From Amorphophallus konjac (taxonomy: Eukaryota > Streptophyta > Magnoliopsida > Alismatales > Araceae), in NCBI GenBank assembly GCA_022559845.1, contig CM040118.1, positions 162,026,331-162,090,330 on the forward strand: DNA of 64,000 bases, given 5' to 3'. The notes under the pieces were generated by a model that was not told the origin of the DNA, made no database searches, and worked only from the letters and a program-made list of their open reading frames with translations. Below, piece after piece: positions 31,534-43,920 of the stretch (the first letter of the stretch is position 1; each line of letters begins with the position of its first letter). A program made the translations under genes and the position numbers.

Positions 31534-34107
31534 ACATGTCTTCCTACGATCTTCCCCATTCCCAAGAGGAATCTCTTCCCCAGGGACTCTTAGAGGACCC
31601 GTCCAGGGTCATTCACATCTCATCTGGAGAAGGCATGGAGGGTGCGCAACCTTCCCTCTCCCCCAATAATCCTACTAGTCACATCTTGTAGATGATGGCC
31701 CAGTTAGATCCAGCCCAACTTCAGGCCATCTATCAAACCTTGCAGGGGTCTGGTGTCCCATCTCCCACGATTGCACAGGGTCTATCCACTACCTCCATCT
31801 CTCTGTCTAGGGTTGATGGGCCCAGGGTTCCGCCCATTCCTATTAATCTTACCCCGGTCCAGCCCATGATCCTTCAGTTCTCCAATCTAGAAGCGGGCCA
31901 ATCCTCTGGATCGGCCCCCCAAATCCTTGATAAAGGGAAGACTATCCTTCCCTCATCCACCCAGATTGATTCTTATAGGCCCATCCCATCAATGCCTCAA
32001 GCCCTTGTTGGCCCGACTGATTTCGTTCTCCGTCAACAAGGGGCGGCCCATGTCCACTCCAATTTGGGTCATCCTCTGGCCCAATATCCTTCATATGGGC
32101 CTCCTCCCCCTATTTCCATTTATCCTTCGGCTCCTCACCTAGATCTTACTACCTTCACTCCACCTACTCCATCTCGGGAGCAAGAACTCCTAGATAAATG
32201 GGCCGCCATGCAATAATAACTCGACTTCCTTCAAAAATAGGTTGGCCCACAATCATTGGCAGATGTCCCAGTTCCTAGCTTCCACAACATTCAATTCCCT
32301 CCCCAATCTGAGCTCCCCATGTACCGCAAGTATGATGGGAACATCAATCCATTTGTTCATGTGAGGGACTTTATATATGAATCGGCGTAGTTTTAGTATG
32401 ATGATCGCCTTATGGCGTATCTATTCTGCCGATCTCTAGATGGAGTTGCATTGGAATGATTTTATGCGTTGCCATTGGAGGATGCTGAAAGCTTCAAATT
32501 AGTCAAAGAGAAATTTTTTTAGAGGTTTCAAGACCGGGTCGACCCAGAATTTTCATTTACGGATCTCGTGGCCGAGAAGATGAAAGTCGATGAGAATTTT
32601 GCTACTTATGCCGACCGATGGAGGCAGATGGCCGCCCGTATGCTCGGGCATATTCCGGAGGAGGAGAAGGTCAAGTTGCTTATCTCTAATGCTACCCCCA
32701 CCTTCCGCAACATACTGGCCATGAATGATATTTCCAATATGCACCAACTCTACAGCCGGGCGAGATTCATTCAAACCCAATTTAAAGACTCCCCTATACA
32801 TTCTCTCTTCGAGGCCCAAAAGCCCAAATATAGTAAGAAATCTCAAGGGCCCGTCACCGAGGGAGTCCAAACCAACGAGCAGGTGTAAGCCGTTGCATTC
32901 CCCTTCCCCAACCAGCCTGCACTATTCCGTTTCCCACAAAACCCTCGCAATTCCCAAAATGCCCAACCCGTCTTCCCCGCTCCACAAAATCCTTAGCCTA
33001 CCTTCGCCACTCCACAAAATGCCTTTCCCGCTCCACAACAACCCCAACAACCTCCGCAGTACCATAATGTCCCTCCACCCAACGGCTACACCAATAACAA
33101 GCACCCCGCTCCGAAGAGAGCGCAGTACCCTCCTTTGCCCGAATCCCTCATGGACATCATTTCCGCCCTCATGTCCATAAATGCAATTCAGCTTCCTCCG
33201 GAACGGCCTAATTGGAACCCGGCCGTCGACCAATCTAAATATTACATATTTCACAGGTAGCCCGAGCACACCATCGAAAGTTGCTTTCAATTCCGAGATC
33301 TGGTATACGACCTGCATGAAGGGCAGCGTATTGATTGGGCAGAGATGCATAAGGCCAATATCAAAATCAAAGAAAAGAGAAGGCAAGCACCGAGACAGCA
33401 AGTGCAGCAGTAACAAGCACCACCGCCACAGCAGCAGCTGAAGCAACAACAACAGCCTATTCAGGACTTGGAGATCCATCGGAACCCCATGTCAAGCCAT
33501 CCACCTGCTCCACAACCTCAGCTGCCAGCACCGGCTCAAGTTAACCTCATCCAACCCCCGGCTCCCGACGCCGGGTGGTCTTATGATGATGACTCGTCAG
33601 TGAAGCAACTCATGGCCCTCCACCATAACTACCGTAGCCCCCCTACACCTGTCATCATCCCGCATGGCCATCAAACCCCTCTATCCTCCGCACCCATCAA
33701 ACCTCTCATCCTACCATCCGCTTCCCTCATCAACCCGCCTATCTCCACTCCACCACCAGTACCTTCGCCTGCTATCATTACATCTCTAGCCAACCGCCCA
33801 CCAGTCATCCTCCATCCGCCTGCCCTCACCCCATCACCAGCACCCATCGTCACCTCGCCTCCGTCAAGCCCTTCACCCATCGTCCCTCCACAACCTATTA
33901 TCTCCACCACTCCCATTACCCCCATTACACCTTCCCCCGCGCCATTCATCCACCCCATTGGGCCCTCCAAGCCACTTATCTTAAGCCCTTCCGACGCCGT
34001 GGCGGCCCAAAACCTAGCCCTATGGAGCGGGCGTTTGTTCCATAGGAACTACCCATCCACTGGTGCACCCACACCCAATCCCCAGTCCTCGCAACAAGTT
34101 GCTGATC
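31534..34107 (+). pseudogene. G1 gag and Pro-rich linker (Gypsy), heavily decayed
   Basis: The likely start is MSSYDLPHSQEESLPQGLL at 31534. A stop at 31689 precedes MMAQLDPAQLQAIYQTLQ. Around 32330-32640 is the retrotransposon Gag domain (FVHVRDFIYE, EKFF, DRVDPEFSFTDL, TYADRWRQMAARM) cut by several stops. The knuckle region near 33240-33300 reads YFHR-stop-PEHTIESC; G2 has CNFHRQPGHTIERC there, a CX2HX4HX4C variant typical of such Gags. Pro-rich linker frames (33468-34122) continue to the LINE insertion. Compared with G2, most stops are Gln codons changed by one C-to-T. Gag would build the particle; this copy cannot. Confidence 0.8.
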
Positions 34108-34220
34108 AGGAGGAGGCGGATCTTTTTTTTTATGTAAAGCCTTGCCTAGGGATAGAAGGTGGATTGTCCACCAACGTATCACTAGGGGGTGATTTTATTT
34201 CTAAGAAAGGGTAATTACCA

Positions 34221-37200
34221 TTACATCAATTGAATGCTAGGCATACCTAGCTTATCAAGCCGAGCTGCACCCTTTATGTGAGAGGGAAGCTCATTGTAAG
34301 AATGGAAAGCATTACATTTACGGGTGCAAGCTAAAGTAGCCAAAGAGTCCGCGACAGTGTTGCCTTCTCTGTATATGTGGCGAATGGAATCCAACTGAAT
34401 AAGAATGCTCCAAGTATCTCTGACATATGTGAGGATGGGCCAAGGGCAGGATACTTGTTGACTTATAATCTGGACAAGAATATTCGAATCACACTCAATA
34501 AGGGCAGGATTAGAATCAATGGTACGTAAGTATTAAACACCATCAAAGAGAGCTCGGGCCTCGGCTATGAGGCTATTCGACTTGCCATAATAGTGTGAGA
34601 ATGCAAGTATGATGTTTCCTCTATGATCTCTGATAACACCTCCTCCTCCAGATTCTCCAGTATGCTTGGAAGCACCATCGGTATTGAGCTTTAAGGATGG
34701 CCATGGAGGGCAAAACCATTTGATAGTCAGTAGCTTCTGATGTCTTAGTTTAACATTGTCCAGACCAAAAGCTTTTAAAATCCTAATATTGATGTGCTTA
34801 GTTTCATGGAGAGCAGCTGTGATGCAGACTTGCTTTATTTTGAAGCTAAAACTGTGAATGAGGCTCTGTTTTGAAATTAATCTATCATCATATTTTGCTG
34901 AATTTCTAGCACACCAGAGTTCCCACATACTGAACCCAATTACTGCTAGAGTGAAGAGGCCGAAGAGTGACTTTTGCTGGGTTTCTTGGAAGGTACTTAT
35001 AATAAAAGCTTTGACTGTATTGCCTTCAAGATGCATACCAAAGGATCTAAAGTAAGACCATATATGGGCAGCCAATTCACTGTGAACAAAAAGATGGTTG
35101 AGGTCTTCAGTTTGAGGAACCTTACAGCAAAAGCGTTTTGAACAGAGAGAGATTCCCACTCTTTGTATCAGGGAGTCAATTGGCAGGCTATTGCATAAAA
35201 TCTTCCACAAGTGGACTGAGATCTTGGTAGGGAGCCAAGGAGACCATAATCGATTCCACTGAGTTTGTGTATGAGAAATGATACTGCTGAAAATTGATTT
35301 GTAGGTGGAGGCAACACTGCAGTTCCCCGAAGAAGAGAGGCTCCAAACATCCAGATCCTGGTTTTGATTCAGAGAGATATTCCTTAAGGCATTTCTGATT
35401 TCAGTAGGAAATATGCTGTCATATAAAGCTTGATCTTCAACAGTCGGGTGCATTAGATATTCTCAGACAGTGCTAGAAAGATTTGGAATACTATGTGCAG
35501 GGACTAAATCAGCCATGATGATATTGCCAAACCATTTGTCAAACCAGAAATTGGTGTTATTGCCATTACCCACAATTTTCCTCTTGTGTTGAAGAATTAG
35601 ACTTTTGGCCTTGATCCAACTTCTTCTGGCCAGACCTTTCATGTTTTTTAATTGTACCTTAGATAAGGGCGAGTCACGGATGTATTTGGCTCTAAAGTAA
35701 ACAGCCCACAGGGAATTAGAGTGTAAGACCTGCCACAACATCTTAACCCCCAAAGCCAGTTCCATATGCCTGAGTGACATAATGCCCAAACCACCATGAG
35801 AGATAGGTTTGCAAATTGTCTGCCAAGACCTCCAATGTTTTTTATTACCATGAGAGGAGGATCCCCAAAAGAAATTGGCAAATGCCTGTTCCAGAACTTG
35901 ATAAGTACCAATGTGGAGAGGTGAAGCAGTTAAGAAATAAATTGGCAGTGATGATAAAACATGTTTGATAAGAACCAGCCTAGCACCCTGAGATAGCAAA
36001 TTGGATTTCCAACCATTAATACGCTTCTGAATGGAAGTGATAATTCCAGCATAATGTATTTTCTTACATCTGCCATAAATCAGAGGAAATCCTAAATACT
36101 TGTGAGGGAAAGAATGTCTAGTAAATCCAGTGACATCCTGAATCCTTTTGACAGTATGAATTTTGGCCCCTGGGTGCATGAAAAAGCCACTTTTGGCAAC
36201 ATTGATCAGTTGGCCTGAAGCCCTTCATAAGTTCTGAGAACATTGAGAAGGTTTCTGACAGAAACAATACTAGCCTTGCTGAAAACTAGTGTATCATCAG
36301 CGAAAAGGAGGTGTGATATACTCGGGCATCTTCTAGGGCCAGAGAGCCATTCCACTCGACCATTGTGGTATGCTTCGAGCAGGGATCTACTCAAAGCCTC
36401 TTCAGCAATAATGAAGAGTGAGGGGGCAATGGGATCACCTTGCCGAACCCCTCTAGTAGATTTAAAAAAACCAGCAGGAGCCCCATTAAGAAGAATTGAG
36501 AACCAACAATTATTCAACATTTTTTCAACAAGGAGAATGAACTGATTACTGAAACCAAACCTGTGCAAGACAGTCAATAAAAAGTCCCATTCTAATCGGT
36601 CATAGGATTTTGCCATGTCTAGTTTGAACATCACATTTGATCCCCTTGTTTTCTTGCCCAACTCATAAGTTAGCTCTTGGGCAAGAGCTATATTCTCAAC
36701 AATTTGTCTACCCTTCACAAATGCAGACTGCTGTAATGAGATGATCTTTGGAAGAATGTTAGCAAGTCTGCTATTTAAGATTGAAGAAATAATCTTGTAT
36801 AAGAAATTGCACAAACTGATTGGTCTGAATTCGGCAATGTTTGTGGCATTTGGCTGCTTAGGAATTAAAGCCACAAAAGTTGTTGTAACACACTTGGGCA
36901 TTGCTTTCTGAGTTGTGAAAAACTCCTGGACTGCACTGACAACAGAGGTGGAGATAATGTCCCAAGCTATTTGGAAAAAGGCACTTGAAAACCCATCAGG
37001 CCCTGGGGCACTGTCAGGGGAAAGTTTGAAAACAGCATCATGAATTTCTAAAGCAGTTGGAGTAGCACAAAGAAGATCATTATCCACCTGATTCACCAAT
37101 CGAGGTATGCAGTCTAGAAAGTTGTTCTCTATATAGTGATCTTGGGTGGTAAAGGCCTTTTGAAAGTGAGAGACTGCAATGGTTTTTATTTCTTCAATAT

Positions 37201-38356
37201 CCGAAGTGAGAATACCAGCAGAGTTCCGAAGCTGGGAGATACATTGCTTTCTTCTGTTAGCCATGGTAGTTGAATGAAAGAACTTGGTATTCCTGTCTCC
37301 TTCAGTGAGCCAGCAAACCCTTGATTTCTGTTTCCAATAGCATTCATGTTGAAGCAATTTCTCTGACAAATCTGATTTAGCCTTTTCTAGAATTGTAGAA
37401 TTTGTATCCGAGGGCAGAATGTCATAGGAGTGTCCAGCTTTGATTACAGCCTCCTCAGCTGCAATTAAATTCAAATGGACATTACCAAAAACCTGCCTAT
37501 TCCATACCTTTAACATTTTCCTGAGGTGCTTAAGCTTGATATATAAAGTAGTAGTTGGTGAAGTGGCTATCGGGCTGGTGTGCTAGCAACTTTTGACATC
37601 TTCCAAAAATTGACCATGGTATGTCCACATTTTCTGAAAGCAAAATCTTGATTTGGGCCTGTCATGAGATAGAGATTTAACTAATAGGGGGGCATGGTCG
37701 GATGCTTCCCGGGAGAGATGCTCAACAGAGACAGGGAGCAGTGCCATCCAATCAGCATTGAATAATACCCTGTCCAATCAAGCCCAAATGCGTCGGCCAC
37801 CTTGTTGATTGTTATGCCATGTATAGGTAGATCCAATGAAGCCAGCATCGATAAGAGCACAGTCAGATACACAGTCCTGAAAATATGTCACAGCAGCCAT
37901 GTTGGGATCATTGCCACCAAGCTTCTCATCAATGGATAGAATATAGTTAAAATCTCCAGCTACTAGACAAGGTCCCTTGATCTGAGATTGAGCATTGGAG
38001 AGGGAGGCCCATAATAACTTCCTTTCAGAAATAGTACATTTAGCATAGACAAATGAAATATAAAAATCATTTATAGCAGCATAGGTCATGTGGAGAGTGA
38101 CTTGCTGAACATCTCTGCTAACCAGTGAAAACTCTAAAGGATCCTTCCAGAACACCCATATATGCGCCATATCATCCTCATTGGCTATAGCTTTAGACAT
38201 TCCCAATTTCTTACAGATAGTATCCATTTTGCTAGTATTGAGCTTGGGTTCCAACAGAGCAATACAATCAATGTTGTATGTTTTAATAAGAAATTTTACA
38301 CGACCAATGGATATGTCATTTCCTATTCCTCTGATATTCCAAATGATGAAATTCAT
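34221..38356 (-). pseudogene. LINE ORF2: endonuclease, RT, zf-RVT, RNase H
   Basis: Starts MNFIIWNIRGIGN (38356). Endonuclease/exonuclease-phosphatase fold with LLEPKLN, GDFNYIL, DRVLFN and SDHAPL, the metal- and DNA-contact motifs. RT (37516-36206) has KLDMAKSYDRLEW, GVRQGDPIAPSLF and LLFADDTLVF (catalytic FADD). A zf-RVT-like region follows (35450-34900), then RNase H with LKLNTDGASK, AEARAL, ECDSN and VADSLA. It ends at TAA 34221. Stops at 37778 (CGA to TGA by context), 37583 and 34533 and phase changes near 37520, 36190 and 35460 inactivate it. This protein nicks the target and copies the LINE RNA in place. Confidence 0.88.
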
Positions 38357-38580
38357 AGTTGATGAGTGGAATCAGGAAGGTTTCCCGTAGATCCACACTT
38401 AGACATGGATCTTGTAATAACACTTGGGCGCTTATAGTGAATGTTCCTTACATTGTCCAAAGTAGCTGAAACAACTATTTCTTATCTTCTGTTGAATACT
38501 TCAGAGGATTGCATCTCCATATTCGTTGTGGCCTTAATCTCTTGGACTTCAAGTGAAGAGTCAGAGTCCACTACAACAAT

Positions 38581-39873
38581 CTAAGGATCAGATGCTATAC
38601 GATCCACATAGGTGATATTTTGGTTTGAAGGGAGTTCCTTAGGAGGAGAAAGCAAAATGTCATTGCCAGCCAAATTATTAACCATAGGCTGAGCATTGTC
38701 AGGAACTTGATTATCTGTACTCCGATCTGAATTAAAAGTCCTTGCTCCTCCAAATTCACAAGAGGTGGAATTGTGTGTGAGGGAGATAACTGGCTCAACA
38801 TGACTAGCATTGGGTAGTCTCCTATCATTGACAGCAACAGAAGAGTCACCCTGAGGCAAATCATAATTTTGCTACTCCTGATAGGCCATTCTGAATTCAT
38901 CCAAATGAACCACAATTGGGGGATTTTTTCCTGATTGAGAGCTAACATCCAGAGTATTTAGAGGGGAGTTTGAAGTAAGCGCCTCATCCTTTTTGGTTGC
39001 AATAGGTTGCCATAAAGATTTAGGCTTTGGTGGGTTCCGAATTGGAGCAGAAAGTTGAACCTTATTTGTAGAATTCAGGATCCTCTTCCCTTTGCAATCC
39101 TTCTTACTGTGACCAAGCCGGGAGCATACTGAACAGAATGCCGGAATGTCTGGATATTGAATTTCCTGCCACGCACCTCCACCTGGAAAGCCAATCCAGA
39201 CTCGAGATGGAAGGTGCTTAGAGACATCAAGTTCCACACAGACTCGGGCCACCATGGCATTTGACAAATTTAATGTAGACGGATCAATTTTCAGAACTCG
39301 CCCAACATTGCCAGCAATGGAACGAAGTAAAGGCTCAATGAAAAAATTAACAGGAAGGCCAGGGAAAGCTATCCAAATCGGAAGAATGGGTGAGTCAGCG
39401 GAAGGTGAGAATTCCATTGTCCATTTGAAGAACTTGAAGAGCCGCCCATGAACAAAAAGTGAATCTCGGAGGAGGAGTTGCAGATAATCTTCATAATTCT
39501 GAAACCGGAGAAGAAGATGCCTCGTGTCCAAAGCACTAATTAAGAAGTCTTCTTTGAACTTGAACCTATTGGAGAGATGCGCTCTGATTTCAGGGAATGC
39601 AGGTCGGCCACGAGGAGTACACGCTACCAAAGCAAACGCAAAAGGCTGTAGGGATGACAAAATCTCATCCTGGCTGAAGAAGACAACTGGTTCACCACCA
39701 TCTGTCAAAGCAGGTTCATGAACATAACCCTGGACCACCGGAGGTTTCATAGAGGAGGCGAGGACCTCTACAAAAGAACGTCCTAACCCGGGAGGTATCT
39801 CTGGCGGTGGATCCGGCAATGTAGAAAGAGGAGCCGTGGAGGGCGCAGGAGGAGACCCCCCCGGGGCCACCAT
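38581..39873 (-). pseudogene. LINE ORF1: DUF4283-like RNA-binding protein with CCHC knuckle
   Basis: ATG at 39873 opens a frame with a Pro-rich start, then a DUF4283-like domain (FKEDFLISALDTRHLLLRF, GRLFKFFKWTMEFSP, LPIWIAFPGLP) and a knuckle CSVCSRLGHSKKDC at about residue 245. A TAG at 38872 interrupts; the same frame continues to 38581. Plant L1 elements carry this protein as ORF1, which coats the LINE RNA. Its position 5' of ORF2 fits. Confidence 0.85.
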
Positions 39874-40033
39874 CGGGAACCGAAGTCATCCCTAGGAGGA
39901 GGTCATCGCAGGACCCACCCTAGGAGCAATCTCTTTTCCTCTCTTCTCTCTTCTCGTCTCTTCTCTCTCCTGTTAGGAGGAGGTAGATCCACTGCCAGGA
40001 ACATAATATGATTTATTACATCATCTAGACAGA

Positions 40034-40920
40034 GTGCCGGCCAAGATCTCTGTGCTGGAATTAATCAAGAGGTCTACCCTTCATCAAGATGCACTCAGGA
40101 ATTTCCTACATAAGGTGATAGTGAACGAAGATATGGTGGTGGACAGCCTGCCGACAGCCCTAGCTACAATCTCTAAAGGGCCGACAATTACATTCTCTGA
40201 GACCAAACTGGCACCCCCTGAGGCACAACAGATGTCGCTATGCATTTCTATTACTCTAAACAAAGTCAGTATAGACGCGGCATTGGTGGATACAGGGGCC
40301 TCTATTAATGTTTGCCCACTCAACACTCTAAGGGCCTGCAACTTGACAGAAGATTCACTAAGGCCAACTCATACAACCATTGCAGCATATGACAATTCTA
40401 GAAGAGCATGTCATAGGGTGGTCACTATTCAGGCCGAGCTCGGGCCTCTCACCATGCCGATTGAATTTTATGTGCTGGGCATTGACCCTATGTTCAAGGC
40501 TATCTTGGGTCATCCGTGGATTGATAATCTCAATGCCGTACCATCCACTGCCCACCAATGTCTTAAATTCCCTTTCTAAGGGAGGGTGGTTAAGGTAAAA
40601 AGCATGTCCACGACCCAGTCTGTCAAGGCCGTCTCCGAGAAGATTTTACCGACGCTATGGCCCAACACGCGGCCCGTTATTTCAGTTGTAGACCTGGATT
40701 TTCCATGGGCCTATGCGCCATGCAAGCCCACCACTGTGCCGGTCGACATTAAAGTAAATCCCCAGATACGAGATTCAAAGGGGTGGAATATGATATTAAA
40801 ATTGGGCTATTAGCCGGGGAGAGGCCTCGGCGTGCAACTATAGGGGTGAACCAAGCCGGTCCCTAAGGGCAGGAAAATGAGCAGGAGGGGTCTCGGTTAT
40901 CGAGAGTCCTCACTCTCAAT
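40034..40920 (+). pseudogene. G1 protease with G-patch-like tail
   Basis: The aspartic protease is recognised by AALVDTGASINVCP (active-site DTGA) and the closing ILGHPWIDN near 40500. A TAA at 40577 (CAA in G2) and a TAG at 40811 (CAG in G2) interrupt the frame that continues as VVKVKS..GWNMILKLGY..GRKMSRRGLGY, a glycine-rich G-patch-like tail seen next to the protease in this Gypsy type. It matures the polyprotein. The start of the domain follows the LINE directly because the LINE split gag from protease. Confidence 0.85.
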
Positions 40921-41700
40921 TTTGGGCGACTCAGGGCCATTGACCTAGGACTACCGCCAACATTTTGTTAAGGGCCCTCTCCAGCCAGGCACTTTAAAAG
41001 CTCCGCCAAACCAGCCTAAGAAAGAAGATGCAGCTCATATATTTGACAGTCCGTCATTGTTACCCAAGGGGCCAGTTGATGACATGTTGGATTTTGGCCA
41101 AGCGTTTGAAAGCTTATTCTATGAGGGAGAAACTTGCCAAGAAAACCAGGAGGTACGGCTTGTGCATTATGAACAGAAGAAGCCAGCTTACCACCCACGA
41201 GAAAAGGGGAGCTCACCTACTATTTTCACTTGGTCTCCTTCCCGTCTTCTGTCTCTCTTCCAAAAGCTGGAATTCATACCCCGTTCTCCTCCCATCATGA
41301 TTGATCCAATGCTGTTTGAAATTCCAACCGATTTCCTCATTGTCAAGACATGCAATTGTTGTCCTCCGGTTGATCGGTCTACTCCATTCTTCTCTTCCTC
41401 CGATCCCTTCCTCGACATCTTCTGTCCATCTAAATATCCCCTTAGGCTTCCTCCTCCACCTTCCTCTTCATCTTGCTGCATGATCTCCAAAAAAAAAATG
41501 TCAAATTTGAAATGGAGGTCTTAGTGGAAGATTACGCTATCTTCTCTCCAACCTCCTCCTAGGGGCATGAGGCCCCTACTGCGTCTTTCCCATTAGATTT
41601 TCTCTCTCCTAGGTTAGATGTAAGGTCCGTCAAGTCTAGGGAAGTAGGGTCTGTTAGGTCTAGAGAAGTAGGGTCATGTTCTAGGTCGTCCGACCCATCC
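40921..41700 (+). pseudogene. G1 protease-RT linker
   Basis: Decayed linker coding region with no recognised domain; stops and phase changes occur throughout. The GAAAGAAGATGC block at 41018 is the homologue of the point in G2 where G1 itself is inserted (54918). Confidence 0.5.
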
Positions 41701-42831
41701 TTGTCCGAGTCGCGCCCGCTTGCGCGACCTTCTAAAACCATTCCCGATAGGTTCTTGCAGGATCTATCTCAGCGGTGTAGTGCTCTTCTTAAATGCCCGG
41801 AGTTCATAGCTACCGCAATTGTGATTGAAGAAGATGAGGAGCAAGACGGGGTGTGGAGTGATGATGGATTAGGAGTATATGAAGTCATGGATGAAAAAGA
41901 CCCGGTGGATCTGGAGGATAGCGATGTAGACGACACTGTCGATTTGTATGCGCAAGGTATAAAGAGATTTGATGAGCCTTCATCGGCAGTGGATGAACCT
42001 ACGAAGGAAATAAATCTGAGAACTAATGAGGACCCCAGGCCCATTATCATTGTCGCTAATCTCCCTTCAACAGTTGAAGAAGATTTAATTAAAGTCCTAA
42101 GGGAGTATAGCGATTCTTTTGCCTGGTCTTATGAGGACATGCCAGGTCTTTACCTCTCCTTGGTGGAACACCGGTTAGTGCTTAAACCTGGGGCAACACC
42201 CGTTAAACAAAGATCAAGGAGATTTTACCCCCACATGGCCTTAAGGATCAAAGAAGAGGTTGACAAATTATACAAGGCCAAGTTCATTAGAGTCGTCCTA
42301 TATCCTCAGTGGGTGGTGAATATAGTCCCTGTCATCAAGAAGGATGAAAAGGTGCGCATTTGCATTGATTTCAGGGATCTGAATAAAGCATGTCCCAAGG
42401 ATAATTTCCCGCTGCCTCATATAGATGTATTAATGGACAACACTGTCGGGTACAAAGCGCTATCATTCATGGATGGTTATTCAGGATACAACCAAATCCG
42501 TCTCGCTCCTGAAGATCAAGAGAAAACCTCCTTCACCACGCCGTGGGGTACGTATTGCTATGTGGTCATGCCGTTTGGTCTGAAGAACGCATGTGCCACT
42601 TATCAAAGGGCGATGATGGCTATATTCCACGATATGATGCATGTTTATATGGAAGCTTACGTGGATGATATTTTGGTGAAGTCAAGGACTAAAGAGGAAC
42701 ACCCCGCCATCCTAGCTAAGGTGCTTCAGAGAGCTAGGGAGTACCAATTGAAAATGAATCCTAAGAAGTGTATTTTTGGAGTCTCTTCAGGGAAGTTGCT
42801 AGGCTTCATAGTTAGTAAAAGGGGGATTTAG
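41701..42831 (+). pseudogene. G1 reverse transcriptase (Gypsy)
   Basis: RT blocks in order: KVRICIDFRDLNKACPKDNF, LSFMDGYSGYNQI, TSFTTPWGTYCYVVMPFGLK, YVDDILVKSRT (catalytic YVDD, about 42658), LKMNPKKCIFGV and GKLLGFIVSKRG. The upstream half is acidic linker, then PGLYLSLVEHRL..KPGATPVKQ. The TAG at 42829 replaces an expected sense codon and the frame runs on unchanged into RNase H. Sequence style (TYQRAMMAIFHDMMH) fits the Tat lineage. It copies the element RNA into DNA. Confidence 0.9.
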
Positions 42832-43370
42832 ATTGATCCTAATAAGGCAAAGGCCGTCATGGACATGCCTCCGCCTAAGAATATCACGAAACTTCGAGGA
42901 TTGATTGGATGCTTGCAATTCATTAGGAGATTCATATCCCAGCATTCTCAGAGGTGCCGCCCGTTTTACGAATTGCTAAAGGCAGGGGTCAAGTTTGAAT
43001 GGAATGAAGACTGTCAAAAGGCCTATGAAGATCTGAAGGTATATCTGTCTAATCCCTCGATTTTGCAACCTCCTATCCCTGGGAAACCCCTGATCCTATA
43101 CATTTCTGCCATTGAGGACTCCCTAGGAGCTGTCCTAGCACAAGTAGATGTTGAAGACAAAGAGCGGGTAGCTTATTACGTCTCCAGGTTATGTAATCTC
43201 ACGGAGGCCAAGTACACCACCATGGAGAAAACTTGTGCCGCCCTGGTTTGGGTAGCTCAGAAGCTGAAACACTACTTCCTAGCCCACCCAATTAGGCTGA
43301 TCTCTAGAATGGACCCGATCCGATATGTCTTAGAAAAGCCTGTCCTTTCTAGTAGGCTAGCCCGCTAGTA
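42832..43370 (+). pseudogene. G1 RNase H (retroviral-type, connection region)
   Basis: In phase with RT: ITKLRGLIGCLQFIRRFI, FYELLKAGVKFEW, LILYISAIEDSLGAVLAQ, AYYVSRLCNLTEAKYTTMEK and RLISRMDPIRYVLEKP. The first catalytic Asp position reads Ser (LYISAIE), suggesting loss of activity, as is usual for the first RNase H of elements with two. It ends at double TAG codons (43366-43371), at positions where TGG and CAG are likely by family comparison. Confidence 0.8.
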
Positions 43371-43371
43371 G

Positions 43372-43920
43372 AGCTTCCTCTCTCAGTTTGATATTACATT
43401 TGTCGTTCAAAAGGCAATCAAAGGATATGCCATCGCTGAGCATCTCGCTCATCTTCCTATTCCCTACACCGACTCTATTCAGGACGATTTCCCTGATGAG
43501 CATCTCTTTGTTCTTACTCACCATCCCTTTTGGTCTCTGCACTTTGACGGTGCACTCAATTCCCAATACCAAGGGATAGGTGCTGTTCTGCTTACTCCGG
43601 AAAGGGTGACGATTCCCTTCGCTTATCAGCTTCGTTTTCCTGCTACCAACAACTTCGCCGAGTATGAAGCTCTCCTGGCTGGATTGAAGCACGCCTACCT
43701 TTTGGGCGCGCGTTATTTAAACATTATAGGAGACTCTCAGCTCGTGCTGTGGTAAGTCTTGACCACTTACCGCACTCGTGACCCGAAGCTCAGACCATAT
43801 CAAGATTTGGTCACTCCCTTGGCTAGGTAATTCCGCAAATTGATCTACATCCATACTCCTCGATCTCAGAATATTCTCGCCGATACCTTAGCATCGCTCG
43901 CTTCCTTCTTATCCTTTCCT
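43372..43920 (+). pseudogene. G1 second RNase H (aRNH, Tat hallmark)
   Basis: In the same frame: LHFDGALNSQYQGIGAVL (first Asp), NNFAEYEALLAGL (Glu), NIIGDSQLVLW (Asp, about 43732), then stops at 43754 and about 43828, and SQNILADTLASLAS (last Asp). All four acidic residues are readable. A second, archaeal-type RNase H is known from Tat Gypsy elements and is good evidence for the lineage. Confidence 0.85.

Larger units (their letters stand above)
34123..39974 (-). mobile_element. Full-length L1-type LINE inserted in G1
   Basis: A short poly(T) run (34123-34131) on the plus strand marks the poly(A) tail at the 3' end of a minus-strand LINE. ORF2 and ORF1 follow up to a GA-rich 5' end near 39974. 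Flanking target duplications are AGGAGGAGGCGGATC (34108-34122) and AGGAGGAGGTAGATC (39975-39989), two differences in 15. G2 has the uninterrupted sequence at the homologous place, so the borders are secure. Confidence 0.9.

Noticed and set aside
33671..33970. Gly/Met-rich minus-strand open frame at 33671-33970 and its G2 equivalent
   Set aside because: It is the reverse complement of the Pro/Ser-rich Gag linker and has no independent support.
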